Source of the DNA: Pegea sp. RAD2-039
Lineage: Eukaryota > Chordata > Thaliacea > Salpida > Salpidae
Reading direction: 5' to 3'
Assembly: GCA_034620365.1 (NCBI GenBank)
Contig: JAQGEQ010000263.1
Coordinates: 1,426,001 to 1,490,000, forward strand
Length of the DNA stretch: 64,000 nucleotides
The notes beneath the pieces are model-generated. The model was given only the letters and a program-made list of their open reading frames with translations. It made no database searches and was not told the origin of the DNA. Positions within the stretch are counted from its first letter, which is position 1; every line of letters begins with the position of its first letter. Both the position numbers and the translations under genes were made by a program. Below, piece by piece: positions 12,301 to 25,200 of this stretch.

Positions 12301-13246
12301 ATCATTAGAGCTCCTTCAATAGCTTCTACGGCACGCTCTCTATTCCCTTGCTGAAAACAATGAATCAAAAAAAGAGGTTGAAGACGTTGAGATGAAGACT
12401 TACTCGATAATCAAAGACAACGTTGAAAATTCCTGCAAAAAATCTCTGAATTCTCATATAAAATAAAGTTGGAGTTTTTTTGGATAGTTGAGTAACAATC
12501 AGTACCTGAAAGACACAAATCAAGAGATGAAGATCAATGTTGGATCAACTTACAGAAGCTCTTCGTCTAAACTCAGAGATTTCTTCATTTAGCCATTCAA
12601 GAGCTTTAACATAGTGATAAGTGATGTGTTCAAGTTGTTCTGCTGATGCTGCTGCTGCTATACGGCCAACTACAGCAGCTGAAATCTCCAAAATTGCTAC
12701 AAAACAACTGATGAGGAAACAGGAAGAAAGAAGGCTATCTGTGGGGGAACTTACCAACATCATTTACATAAAAGACATCTCTAAGTGAAATAGAAAATTT
12801 CATCAATTGATTTTGATTCATTTCAAAGATATCCAATAAACTCACTAAAAATCATTTCAAAAGAATGTTTTAATAAATAAAATTGAATGGATAAGATAGA
12901 AATACGAACTTATGCCAAGTAAACCTCCTTTTAAATCATTTAAATCAGAACCAGTGACCATTAGCTGAAGATGTTGGTTGATATCATTCATAAATTTTAC
13001 TGATATTTCAGAAGATATTTCTTGTACTTCTAAAAAGGTATCAGATTAGATTTTTTTAATTTTAATCAATAAAATAATTTTATAATAAAATTAAAAGCTT
13101 TAAAATTTTCAGGTTACATAGATGAAAAAAAGAGAAATGCTCATGTAACCTGTGTTGATATGTCTTTGTAAAGCGATTGCTGTTTTAAGGCGAATGTCTT
13201 CATTTCTACTTTTTAAGCCATCTATAAAATATTCTGCAGATATCAT
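333..13246 (-). CDS. MTOR: Serine/threonine-protein kinase mTOR (spliced, complete)
   Basis: Catalytic subunit of TORC1/TORC2, which controls growth in response to nutrients and growth factors. The whole protein can be followed exon by exon along the minus strand. The start ATG is at 13246-13244 and opens into a HEAT region whose early sequence GLKSRNE matches vertebrate mTOR. HEAT repeats fill about 13.2-6.4 kb (landmarks [16 protein letters not shown] near 11.7 kb and [12 protein letters not shown] near 9.3 kb). The FAT domain covers about 6.4-2.8 kb ([17 protein letters not shown], 4.8 kb). The FRB domain ([19 protein letters not shown], then [14 protein letters not shown]) lies at 2.76-2.42 kb. 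The kinase has the Gly-rich and Lys region (SKQRPRKL), the catalytic loop [12 protein letters not shown] and [14 protein letters not shown] ends in CYIGWCSFW with TGA at 335-333; the last exon is only 16 bases. Most introns are about 50-150 bases with GT-AG ends; five are enlarged by tandem repeats. No frameshift or internal stop was seen in the exons checked. Exon-level precision is incomplete in the HEAT region. Confidence 0.95.
1436..1850. repeat. 17-bp minisatellite in an mTOR intron
   Basis: About 24 tandem copies of a 17-base unit, AGATCATATAAAGATGA, with variants in the middle (GTCATA, CTTATA, CTCATA). The array fills the intron between the exon ending RIMLK (donor near 1855) and the exon starting MAPDYDHL (acceptor near 1430). 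Low-copy relatives of the motif (AAAGATGAAGATCA) occur near 370-405, 8380-8420 and 11310-11350. Confidence 0.95.
5258..6346. repeat. 20-bp minisatellite, about 54 copies, in an mTOR intron
   Basis: Tandem copies of AGTAACTAGTAGCAACCATC. Over more than 1 kb the period stays exactly 20 bases with no insertion or deletion that I can see. Variation is by substitution only (CCATC/CTATC/CCATT, ACTAGT/ACCAGT). Most units contain the palindrome ACTAGT. The array lies inside one FAT-region intron of mTOR. Confidence 0.97.
6935..7503. repeat. 17-bp minisatellite with an RFX X-box-like core
   Basis: About 33 tandem copies of GTTGCTAAGTAACATCA. Variants replace ATCA with ATGA or CTACA, or read GGTAAC or GCAACA. 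The core GTTGCTAAGTAAC is an imperfect inverted repeat resembling the X-box bound by RFX factors. It sits in a HEAT/FAT-region intron of mTOR. Confidence 0.95.
8700..8950. repeat. 22-bp minisatellite in an mTOR intron
   Basis: About 11 tandem copies of an AT-only-rich unit containing the perfect 12-base palindrome TGATAATTATCA separated by AAATAAATAA. It lies in a HEAT-region intron of mTOR. Confidence 0.95.
11818..12022. repeat. 12-bp minisatellite in an mTOR intron
   Basis: Imperfect tandem units of about 12 bases (ACCACTGTTTGG, ACCAATGTTTGG, ACTAATGTTAGG), with some 10-base units (ACCAGTTTGT). It reads open on the plus strand as a WTNV-like repeat only because the period is a multiple of three. 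I regard it as intronic and non-coding. Confidence 0.9.
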
Positions 13247-14339
13247 TTTAGATGATTTGTGTCAAATGTTTCTTCACAATTCTATAAATTTAATCAAATA
13301 ATAACTTATTCCAATCAAGATTGATTTAATAAAAAACTAAGAAAATTAATAAAAGTTAAATTGAGTTATAAACTTAAAATAAAATATTAAATTTTTTATA
13401 TTCAAAGTAAATTTTTGATTGTTTTATACTAAAAACCTTTTAATTAGTATTCAAAATAAATTTAAAAATTTATATTGTTAAAAAAAGATACAAAAAATGA
13501 ATGAAACTTTTAGCTTTTAAAAAACTAAATAGTTGAAACATTTTAAGAATTTAAAAACATCATTATAAAAATATGTCTTAATTCGTTATAAATTTAAACA
13601 CTGAATAATATTAATAAAATAAATTAATAATCTAGCACAATAACTTGGTTAAAGAAACTAACAATTTGATTATTTAAGAGTTAAACTTAGATATTTAAAT
13701 GAAAACCTTAGTTTCATAAATTCAATTTTGTTTTCAATTTAAAACTAAACTGAAAGAAGATTTATTAAAATCTTACTCTATTTCAATAAGTAATAAAATA
13801 CAATTTTTAAAAATAATTAAGTTTTGAAATTTCACTTTGTAAATAATAATTTCGAAAAAAAGATTATAAACTAATAATATACTGACTTCAATAAGTTTAG
13901 TAATTATGAAAGTAAAACAAAAAGTACGGCCAAAAGCTCATTAAAATTAAAAATTTTAGTAAAACTAAAAAATCACTCATTAACATAAAAAGTATAAATA
14001 AATGTGAAAATAAAAAAGTTGTGTTCCAAATGAAGCAAAGGGTAAAATGTCCATTTAAAAAAAATAGTTTATCAACATTACTAAAAAAATAAATTAAAAA
14101 AAAGTAGTGTAATTAAAAATAAAAATTGAATAAATCATTTAAAAAATATATTTTGAATATTCTTACTACTTTTAAACTTTCTAACATTTTTACAACTTAA
14201 ATTGCATGGTAGACGGCGTTTCTACAACTTTGTGCAATTATCATTTTAAAATTCTCATAGTATGACAAATGCAAAGAGGCTTGCTTATATATGCTTCTTA
14301 TTTTATTATTTTTCCATTATAACCTTTTTATGAAAGTAA

Positions 14340-14435
14340 ATTGCTTTATTTATTGCTTCGAACTATCTTCTCTTGGTCATATATGGCCATTCTCGGCCGA
14401 AGCAGGCCTTATTATTATTATAGTCATACAATACA
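14340..14435 (+). mobile_element. Possible LINE 3' tail with (TTA)n
   Basis: A GC-richer patch (GGCCATTCTCGGCCGAAGCAGG) runs straight into a TTATTATTATTA microsatellite. A hairpin-prone segment followed by a short trinucleotide tail is how many L2/CR1-like elements end. No coding remnant is visible beside it, so the assignment is tentative. Confidence 0.3.
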
Positions 14436-14844
14436 TTTTTTTACTTTTTAGTAATCACGCCTATTAATGCCGTTAGCATGGCAAAAGTCTTTATAATAAT
14501 AATTAATATAATAATAGTTTATAATTTATAATAATTAATGGGATATTAATGAAGTAGGAGGCAATAAAAATGTCGATAATTCTAAAAGTACGATCCTATA
14601 ATGAAAGAAATTATAGATGGCTTATAAAGAAAACTTTTAATGTATGGTGACTCTTGTGCAAGAGTTGTCAAACTCTGGAGCTGGAGAACCGTATCTGAAT
14701 CTCAAACGTAAGTGACAATTTATTACGATTGTTTTTCTCGTTTTTTGAATATTTATATTGTATGTAATTATACAATGTTATATTGTATGGGGACTGCCAT
14801 GTGTTACAATATATTTCCATCTTAATTATATATAACTATATTAT

Positions 14845-14930
14845 TTGTGAGAATGTGTGCTAGCGAGGTGTGTTTTTCAGGTTCCCTCCTTCACATTTAT
14901 TGTAATGAATAAAGTTTGTTTATTTATGTT
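14845..14930 (+). mobile_element. Non-LTR element 3' tail, copy 1
   Basis: Contains CAGGTTCCCTCCTTCACATT followed by TATTGTAATGAATAAA. The same block (TTTGTGAGAATG, then CAGG.ACCCTCCTT, then ATTTATTGTAATAAATAAA) closes the reverse-transcriptase element at 42005-43650. This is a 5'-truncated copy of that family or of a SINE sharing its tail. Confidence 0.7.
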
Positions 14931-16014
14931 GTTGTCAAACAGTTAAGCTAATATGATTTTAAACTAATTATTTTCGCAAGAAGAATATTTGAAGAAAACA
15001 ATTATTTCATGATTTAAATTTAAAATTACTTCTAGATTACTTCTGAGAATAATTTCCATTAAACTTTTTTGGAATATAATATTCCCACTGACTTACAAGT
15101 AAACTAAATTTCTTTTTAAAGTCGTAATAAAATAATTACAGAGTTATTAGTTAAATATTATTATTATAGGATTATTATAATGAGTCTTTTGATAATTTAG
15201 CCTTGATATCTTCTCGGGAAATTCAATTTGCTGTCTTAAAGACAAAACCAAAATTTTGCAAATAATTTGAGAAGAATATAAAAGATAAAAATAAAATAAT
15301 TTTTGGCTGGTTTCGAACATTCATTTATCATTATCACGAATTCTTCAACTAAAACCAACTAGTTTTTTTAACTTGTCAGTTTGTAATCAATTCTATTTAT
15401 AAAAAAGAATAAATTAAACATTGAAAGCGAGCCATTAAAATTTAATATTAAATCGATCAGATAAATGTAATAGTTGAAAATTGAATTAAATAAAACTGAA
15501 ATAGAAATAAATTTATCAAAAAGAGTTAAACTGAAACCAGCTTTCAAGATGTGAACGTGTATTTACATTCAAATAGAGACAAGCATGAAATATTTGGAAA
15601 CTCAAAACTTAGCTATTCTGTACCTCACTTCACCAAGGTAAATCCACCCAAAAATTAAAAAAACATAGGACTCTCTTCAAACAGTCTGACCCCCAAGCAA
15701 CTTCAGTGCTTTACGAAATGATTCGAGCAAAAGTTCTGACAAAAAACACAACAGGAAAGCAGATGACAGATAGACGAGAGAGTTAAACATAAGATGTAGA
15801 TTTCAAAACAAGAAAATTGCTCTTAGCTCGATGGAAACTGCCTCTTCTGTATGCTAAAGTATCACATTCGTTATGCGAGTCACATCTTTACTTTCTTATA
15901 CTGATAATAGGAAGGATTTGATAGAAACACGCTCATAAAACTAATTTCAAAACAAAGGGGGTCGGGCGGGCGTTTGAATACTAGAGAAAAACTGAATGAC
16001 GTCACAGAAGTTTT

Positions 16015-18631
16015 CTAGCGTCGTCTTTTAGGTGAGGACTCATTTGTTCCGCTCATGGAGGCAGATCTTTTTCTGGATGGTGAGGAACGGTCGTGGTATT
16101 GGCATTGTGCGTGGAGAAAAGATGAAAGTTCAACTAGAAAATAAAAATTGAAGTTTTTGTTGATTTTGTGCCATTTTTTAAAGTTTTATAGATTTTATAA
16201 AATCGATAGCAACATATTGTTCAAACAAATATTTGATTATTTATTTACAACCAGAAGTTAAATGGTTAATTGAAAAAAGTCTTGAATAAAATCAGAGATT
16301 TAAAAATGATCATCTTTAATGAAATCAAATTGTTGAGTTTAAAATTGAAAACTAATCATATAAATGAATTTCTTTCAATTTGTTTGATGAAAAAATCTTA
16401 GAAATATTTGAAAAAGTTTCTTTAGCTTTTTTATCATGTAAATAATTAATTCCAAAACTCATCAAGTTAAATAAATGGAATCAAAATGTCAAGATAGATT
16501 TCAACAGATATATTTGAAGGTTTTTAAAATATTTCTTTTCAATTAATCAAAATACCTTGTTGGTTTTTGGCTCTAGGTGAAGACCTATCCTGTTGGCTAC
16601 CCTCAAAGTTAATACCCGACATTCTGGTGTTTAGACCTATCATAAAAATGTCCAATTAAAATATGAGAATGTATCAATTGATTTTATAGATTAGAAAATG
16701 TTACCTCCTAAATAAACGGCTTCTTTGAATGTCTGAAGTCGGTTATCAAGTTCTGGTTGACTTCTGGTCGGCAAATAAGTTAGATAGGGTGAAGGAGCTT
16801 TACGACATAAGAACTTGATCAAATCATCTCGCCTGGAAGAACAAATGTCGATCAACTTTCAGATATTCAGCTTGCTAGTAACAACTAGCTAGGAATAAAC
16901 ATTAATCTTGTAAACCGAGATCAAACCATGGAGTAACAAAACTGATTGAATTGTTGTAAATACATCGATAAAATAAAGAGTATTTACTTGACGAATTTGC
17001 GCTTTTTTCTGAGCCACGAAACCAGTTCCTTATTTCTTCTACTGTATCCGTATTGATGAGAGACATCTCCGAAGCTTTTATAACCTTCTAGAGACTCTAC
17101 AGAACAAATATTATGATATCTAGGGTATATTTAGTAGGGCACAGGGCAGTTCATATCTTCTTTTAGTATTTTAGCAAAATTTAAAGAATAAAAAACATCT
17201 TAAGAGTTAAATAATTACACAACAACAATTTAGTTCCAATTTACAAATAAAAAATTGATTGTTTCAAGCCAGTAAATTGAGTTGAAGAAATCTTACATCA
17301 ATTGACGAGGGTTTTTTGTCAAAAGAAAAAAAAAAGGTTTTGAATAAGATTTATAATTTCAGGTTGAAGTGAGAAAGTCAACTTTTGAAAATTGAAATCT
17401 CTCACAAGCAGATTTAGAAGTGAGAAAAGGATATTTGTGCAAATATCATATACTCAGCTGGTTTTCACAAATCTTTTGACAAATGCCAACATTAACCACC
17501 ATCAATCTAGCTACCAATAACACCCAGTGAAATACTGATAGCAAAATGAAGGTTCAAAATTCTTCAGTCATTAAAACATCAACTGAATTTCGTTTAAGCT
17601 TAAATAAAATCGAATTAAGAAATGTATAATTAGATAAAACAATCAGATATTTTGGGTTAAAGCTAATTAATTAAATTTATTTTTCTTTAGTCTGGTAAAT
17701 GATCTATCATTTTAGGTTTTGAGCAAACTTAAACAGAATTTGGAATAAACACTTAACTTCTAATCTTAATAATCGATTGAAACTTTAAATTTCTGTTGTT
17801 AAAAAAAGCTTTGTGGTTTTGAATAAACTCAGGTTCATGATTAGTACATTCTATATAACAACCTGAAACTAACTCAAATTACAAAACAAAAGCAAGATAG
17901 CATTAAAAAAAAGTAAAGTTAGCTTTAACCTAAATGACCTCTACAAATGTATCAACATGAACATAGTTTTGAAGATTATATAAAACCAAATAGTTGTAAA
18001 AAATCAAATCTTAAAATGCAAAATACAAAAGAATGTCTAAATAAGCAAACACAGTTTCTGGTTTAAAAAAACAAGCAAAAGCATTGAGCTGCTGGAAGTT
18101 GAAACTTTTGCTTACGTCTATATAATACTGTAGCGTGCTCAGCGGCGTTTTGAAAAGAAAACCATTGTTCATCTTTACCATTGTCTTTATCTACAAACAA
18201 ATATTGTAAATTAATTTACAAACAATAGGATGCAGAATAATTGAAGGAATAATCAAATTGGTTTCAATTATTAACAACAAGCTAACAAAATGAAACTGAA
18301 TTTGATTTCTAAAGAACCTAAATGGTTAAAGACAAAAGATTTCGAGTACAAATTAGTAGTTGACATCTACCTTTATACAACTGTGCTATAGCAGCTGCTG
18401 TATGTTGGAAATTATTCCAAAGAATTTGTTCATTAGCTGCTCTTTCAGTGTGATAAAGCTTTTCAGTTTGAGCTTCATGATCGAGAACCTTCAAGAAAAA
18501 ATATTAATAGGAAGTTTGTAATCAAGTTATGATCAGTTATTTACAGAATTCATGTATTCTTCATCTCTAGTCAGCTTTGATGGAGGGCTTAAATTTTGCA
18601 AAGACAGGTCCTTAGTAAAAGATTGGTCCAT
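16015..18631 (-). CDS. HAPSTR1: HAPSTR1 (C16orf72)-like stress-response protein
   Basis: Homologue of the protein family called HUWE1-associated protein modifying stress responses (C16orf72), a small nuclear/cytosolic adaptor. Seven exons join in frame with GT-AG introns to give about 238 residues, ATG at 18631-18629 and TAG at 16017-16015. Diagnostic segments in order: NNFQHTAAAIAQLYK and FSFQNAAEHATVLYR (the paired FQNxAxxxxxLY helices), GYSRRNKELVSWLRKKRK, RDDLIKFLCRKAPSP, LQTFKEAVYLGG, then ELSSFLHAQ and a basic Ser-rich tail ending SPKRRR. All these correspond in order to the vertebrate protein. Introns are 100-1000 bases, unlike the tiny mTOR introns. It is divergent from NBN. Confidence 0.9.
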
Positions 18632-21600
18632 AATTAACTCAAATCAAACGATAGAAGTTCTACTATTAAAACATATAAAAAACAGACAACAAATTATTAG
18701 TTTACTTGCTTGAAATATAAAGTAGAAAAAACTCAAACTAAATTCAATGAAATTAGATAATTATTAGTCAAGTTTAAATACTCATCTATTTTTTAAACTA
18801 CATCTGGTTCTACATACTAAAGCCCAACAACTACTGATTACCATTAGATATAAAAGTTTAAAGAACAAAATACCACCAATCATTAAACCATCATCAGATG
18901 AATAACTCAAAATACTAATTTAATATTATTAAAATTTTATATTACAAAAAATGTAGAACTTTATCTACTTTAATATTGTTTCCTTTAATGACATAAAAAT
19001 GCCATCAACACGTTAGCAGATTTACTATTAAGTAACAACAAAACAAAAAGTTCTTACATCTAATTAATCTTATATAAATTTAAAAATGATGGTTTCATTT
19101 TGTTTAGAAAATAATTTCATAAATAAATATACTTTTCTGAATGGGATTTACTAAAATCAATGCAATAAGAAAAGCTAATTTATGAAATATATAATTTCAT
19201 TATAAAGAAATAGGTCTCTAAGTCATTATATCTTAAAACAGATGAAGACACATATGTAAACTAACTTAACAAATGATATAATTTAACTAATAGACCATTA
19301 AAAGCAAAAATAAAAACTAAAGCCACAAGAATGAAATTAATGTAAAAGAAAGTGATTTAAACAAACTTATTTCACCATCAATTTTACTTATTAATTTTTG
19401 AGTAAAACCACTTGATATTTAATTCTAAAAATGTAAATTTGTAATTTGAAATGTGAAACAATTGAGATAAAAATTGACCATAGAAAAAATATTAACTATT
19501 TTTGTCTTTGTTTGATAATAATATAAAAAATAAAAATTTTTATTATCTGACGATTGATAGCACCAAAAATATAAATTCCCAAATTTGATATAAATGTATA
19601 TTATAATACTGACAGACTTATGGTCTTTAGGAGTCTCATATTGCTTCATAACTACATGTAATGTATAAAAATGCATTTTATTTAAAACTAATTAAAATAA
19701 AGAAATCATAAATTCAGTTTTTACTATACTAAAGTTGATAATAAACCAAATTATAAATATGTTTTGAGTAAAGTAATAAATATTATAGCAATTATTAAAT
19801 AACTATTAAAATAATATGAAGTAGATAAAAATAAAAAACCTTTAAAGTTTTAAGCAGAAACTTAATAAAGAAGCTTTTCTTATCTAGCTAAAAATCAAAA
19901 AAATTCATAGAAAAAGATTTTACATTTAATAATTTAATTCAAACAAATATTTAAAGTTAAAATGACATTTTATTTTACATCTGTTTTTATTTTGCCAATT
20001 ATGAACAATTTAAAAATGACATTTTTTACCATCTAGGGTTGAGTAAAAATATAATTCTGAAATTTTAGTAAAAATCAATTTCTACATTAAAAATAAACTT
20101 TAATGAGTAAAACTTTAAATCATTTCTGGTTTGGACGGAAAAATAAATAAAAAAATGTCACAATAGTCATGTGATATGGAATTATAAAGTAAATATTTAT
20201 AATTATAAAGTTGAGAAAAAAAAGAAAAAAAACTTTTTTTCCAATTTCTAAAACACCAATTTATGGGATAAAACTAATAGAATAAAAAACAAAAATATTT
20301 CCAATAAAACATCTCTAAATATGACATTAATAAATAATATAATTTCAAGAATATAATTACACAATACTAAAAAGACAATTTAAAAAGTAACTAGGGATTA
20401 TATGTAAAATAATATTATAAAAATAAATTATACAATTAAATGATACCAGGACATAAATAAAATTATGAGAATAAAGCATAAAAGCTCAATTCGCACCACA
20501 AAAAAAAGTCTTAAAGCCTTACAAAAAAGTTTTTAAAAACATTTTTAATACAAATAATAGTTGTTAAGTGCAAATTAAAAAATAAAATAACTTACAAAAA
20601 AATGTTAAGCTTTATTTAAAGCTGCCTAATGGAACTCTGTTAATAGCTCAAATAATAAAGTAGATCAAAAGTTGTTTTGGTTATTTAGGATAATTCTTGA
20701 AACTTCGAGAAAAATATAAAAGTATATACCAAAGAAACCATAATTCAGATAATAACTTGTTAATAAATAGCTAAGTCAATAGACAAGATAACTTCATACC
20801 AGTAATTTAATACTACGACAGTCGAAGTAGTTAGCAAAGTCGTTATAACAATGATTACTTAAAGAAAATAACTGAATCATCGAAAACCAATCTTAAACTA
20901 AAAAGATGATTACTTATACCGAGATCGCGCTGTCTATTAAGCAATCAGATTATTTGAAGAAGAAAAGTTTAAGTATTTATCAATTAAATTTTTACATATT
21001 ATTTTAACTGAAATATTTTTTAGTATATAATTGTATATTCTGCACTCGACTATATTTGTCTAAAAGAAGCTTAAAATTATTTTTCTGATTCTGTATCTTT
21101 TTAGTGATTGTCAGCAACTCATATTGGCGAAGGTTATATCACAGTAAAATTATTTTAATTTTAAAAACAAACTTTTAAGATTGTTTTTTACTTATAGAGA
21201 GCTAAAGTTTTTGCTTATTTTTTAAAGAAAGAGGCTTTTTACTAAATTATATTTGATTACCATTTCATAATTTTCTACAGAAGTTTCTACATAAGCACAA
21301 CAGTACCTTTGGTTTTTAATAAGCAAAGTTGCTTTCATTAAATGAGTATAGCATCTATATAATAATTATATAATCTTCAATATACATATGTACGCCTATA
21401 GCACGACAACTTAAAATAAGGCTACTTTGGTTAAATTAACTCTTAAGTCAAGAAAAACTTGTTATATAGACAATTCTTGTATCTGGTAGTCCAAAGTACT
21501 AAGGAATCATGTAGCTGTACACAGCTAATTGGTTGATATTAGCTTAATACTAGATAATTACGTAATTATCACTTCTGTAATTACGCTTCCTTCTAGTAAA

Positions 21601-22259
21601 ATTTAATCAATTTGTTCTGCTTCTTGTGTTTTATTATTTATATGAATATTTTATATTTGATAAAAAAAATATATGTAATTACAAGATATCTCGTTATAAA
21701 GAGAGACTAATATAAGCAATACAGAATGTTTTATAATTATCTCTTAAGTAAAATTTCAATGAGTTTCTTATGACCAAGAATATTTAGGAAAACGCCTGTT
21801 AAAAAACTTGTTAATGATTCAAATTTCATTTTTTATTTAGACTTAAGGTTTTGTTTTTAAACATTGTCTAATTTTCCAACTGTTTTAGTAAATAAAAATA
21901 TTCAAGTGCATTTATGCTGATTAATTTATATTAACTACATCTCATTATAGCTCGATTTTTGATTTGAGTACAAAAAAATCGTCAAAAATAACATTTTTTC
22001 CAAAAAATGCAATAGCCATTTTAGAGCTGTTATACTATTTGTAGTTTTCAGCAATTATTTGAATAGCAATTCAATAATTTTCAATAAATATTTTTCTTTT
22101 GTACATTTTTCGAAAAGTTCGCTTTCAATGTGGATTTTGAAATCACCTCAAGGTTCATAAATGTTTCTAGTGATTAATTTTATTTTGAAATAATTATTTA
22201 AAATAACTATTAAATTTTTACTTGTACTTTTTGTGTTTAATCTGATATTAATGTTTAAG
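18632..22259. other. Intergenic DNA between divergent HAPSTR1-like and NBN genes
   Basis: About 3.6 kb of very AT-rich sequence with no convincing coding region. It should contain both promoters and the missing first exon of NBN, but I cannot locate them. An 83-codon open frame at 19425-19676 (-) is Lys/Tyr/Phe-rich, as expected of chance in AT-rich DNA. Confidence 0.5.
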
Positions 22260-25200
22260 GACAAGTTTATCATTTACTGAACAACAAGGAATACTCAATT
22301 GGAAGAAAAGGTAAAAGTGTTTCTCTCTCTTTTTTCTTGCAGTGTATTTGAGCATTTGGTTTCCATATTAGAAACATTATTTTATCCTAAAATTAAAACA
22401 TCAGAATAAAATATTTCATCTATAACAATAAAATTGTAATTTCTTTTTAAAAGGAACTGACATCATAGTGTCTCAAGATGCTTCAGTCAGCAGATGTCAT
22501 TGCATTGTATCAGTAAGTTGTAAATGTTTATGGAGTAATTAGCAGCTTTATCTATCAATTCTTTTCAAATTATTACCTTATTCAAACATTTTATAACAAT
22601 TATTGTTATTAATGTTAAAATTATTAGAGTTACAAGATAATCTAAAATATTTACTTAAATTAAACATCTTTGCTAGCTTAAGGGAAGCTTTATTAGTTTA
22701 GAGTTTTAAGATAAACTTAAATTGTCCTTATATGAATATGGTAATCAATTTTTTAGACTAAATTATTAAAAAGTTATTATTGTTTTTATATTCATTTTAT
22801 TTTTAGGTTAATTCTGAAGGTAAGCCTTTGGTTCAAGACCAATCAAAGTTTGGTTCATTTTGGGCAAAGGATGAAGACTCGATCTTTGAGAAGATAGTAG
22901 ATTCGAAAGTTGTGAGTGATGGAGAGTTGTTTAGAGTTGGGGTTCATTCAGTTTTCAAGTTAGTCATGAATTTGCATAATTTTGTAATAGTTATCTGAAT
23001 TAGAGATATTTATAAGATTGGTTTGAATCATGTAAAAGATATTTTTATTTAAAACTTTTTTATGATAATTTAGAGTAAAAAAAGAAATCATCAAAGTTAT
23101 GTATTCACTCATACAAACTTCAAATTTAAAGAAATTGCAAAATACTTTATCAATATTAGGATATACTTTATTGAAATCATGGAGTAATGATGTAAATTAT
23201 CTTGTTATGGATAAAATCAAGATGAATATCAAGGTTTATTTCAGTCTTAATTCCTATTTAACTTCCCTGTTGTAAGATTTTTATAATTTATTCTTCAGGT
23301 TTCTACAGCTCTTGTGATTGGTTGTGATATAGTAACAGCAAATTTTTTTGATGATTGGTTATTCTCTTATAAACAAAAAACTTCTTTACCTTCTCCTAAT
23401 AGGTTTGATTTATATATCTGATCATGTAACATCTCCTTTTAATATCTAATCTTAGTTACCTTCCTGAGGTTGATGAAAAGAGCTTAGACTTACAAACCTG
23501 TTCATTTTTGAAAAATGTGTCCAGAAAAAACGTGTTTCTTCATAAAACGTTTATATTTTTTGACAAAACACAGGTTTGTTGTATTTAAAACTAAAATAAA
23601 TTTTGATTTGAAATAAGTATGTTTCAGATGAAAAAACTTAAATCAGCTTGTACATTTGGAGGTGGAAAGATTTTGCATGCTAACTCTTCTATATGTGATC
23701 TTAAATTAGCTACCGACAGCAGCACCATAGCTATCTCTCCTTTAGAAGAATTGGATCTTAGTAGGAATGAAAGATTATTATTCCAACAAACAAAAACACA
23801 GATTTTTAGGTATCTTAAAGTTCCAATTAGATTTTTAAAGTCTTAATCTTCTAAATTTCTAGATCAAAACTTCGTGTAATCCCTGAACATGAGATCGCGT
23901 TGGCAATTTTGTACTGCTGTTCTGATGTTTATTGTAATCCAGCTTTAGATCTTTCTCAATTTATGAATAGTGAAAGTAATAAGCTGGTGAAGACACAAAC
24001 CTTGGAAATAAAAGAGACTTGTCCTTCAAATAGTTTACAAAACAAGTCATTAGCATCCGTCATCTCAGAAACTGATGATGAAGATGATGATCCGATCTTC
24101 AGCCTAGGGGATGACATCTCTTCCAGTAGCAGACCTCTTTTACAGAAGTGAGTAATCTTAAAGGAATCCTAATTTTATGGAACTTCTATTTTCCATTTTA
24201 TTAAAGACATGAAACACAAGATTCGATAACTTCTCAATCCTGGAGGAGCGATTCAATAAAGTCCAGATCCAGAAGAATCGCTCCTGCTCTTAGCCAAAGA
24301 TTTCTTTCTAGTGATGAGGATGATGATGAGGAGCAAGAGTTTAAAAGTCCCACTCAAAATTTGATCTCATTTAAAAGTAAACTTTCATCAATATTTTCTA
24401 ATTTTTGAAATCTAAACATTCCTACTTTTAAACTCTGCCGTCTGCTCGAAAACTTTCTTGTTTTTCAAAATCCTTATATCACCTTGAAGTGTACAAACTC
24501 CTCGACAAACAATTACCAATTTCTCTTTGAGCAATTCACAACTTTCTACAGAGAGCTTTTGTTAATTTAATCAGTTAGATCTGACTTCAAAGTTTTTGGA
24601 GTAAATATTAATAAATTCAAATTCTAAAACATTTGCAATTAGCTAAAAAATTTGATTCATTACACCCAGATCTTTAACATATCTTAAAAATGGTTGGTTT
24701 AATTTGAACCTGTTTATAAGAGTCTTAGACAGAAAATCTGCAATCCATTGACTTTGATGTCAATATTCCAGCTCAATGAACCGTGTCCAAGATCAGCTGA
24801 TCTAAAGAAGGGTGATAGTACGCTACTTTTTACTATAATCAAAGCTAATATACACCTCTGTGATGAAAGGTGACGTTTGGAAGCCACAGTCTGCTTGTAG
24901 GTGGTCCAGGGCATGAGTCGTCGGCGCGTAGATGGCAGCAGCACCTAGCAGCAATAAAATCACGCCATAAATGAGACCCTGGTTCACGAAATATTCATCC
25001 GCGGTTGCTTATGAGTCGCCTGTTTCTAGCAATCAATCACTTGCTGAAATTTTTATCAAAAAACTTTTATTGTGAAGATGTCATCTGAAAGTTTCTAATC
25101 TATTACTAATGTTAAGTTTACTAGAATTTTCAAACAACTAATTTTAAGTCCTGATTAATTATCTGTTTTTATTCAATGGTGATAAAATTCCAAACTTTTA

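Larger units (their letters stand above)
13247..16014. other. Intergenic DNA: mTOR upstream region and HAPSTR1-like 3' UTR
   Basis: 13247-14200 is very AT-rich and should include the mTOR promoter, but I see no clear core element. 14200-14930 holds retrotransposon debris (listed separately). About 15540-16014 is less AT-rich, with a G-rich stretch at 15956-15970, and is probably the 3' UTR of the minus-strand gene to the right. No coding region found. Confidence 0.5.

Noticed and set aside
14340-14435. 5S or spliceosomal RNA gene
   Set aside because: Short resemblances (CTCGG..GAAGCAGG) do not extend to the full RNA, and the patch ends in a TTA microsatellite typical of a retrotransposon tail.
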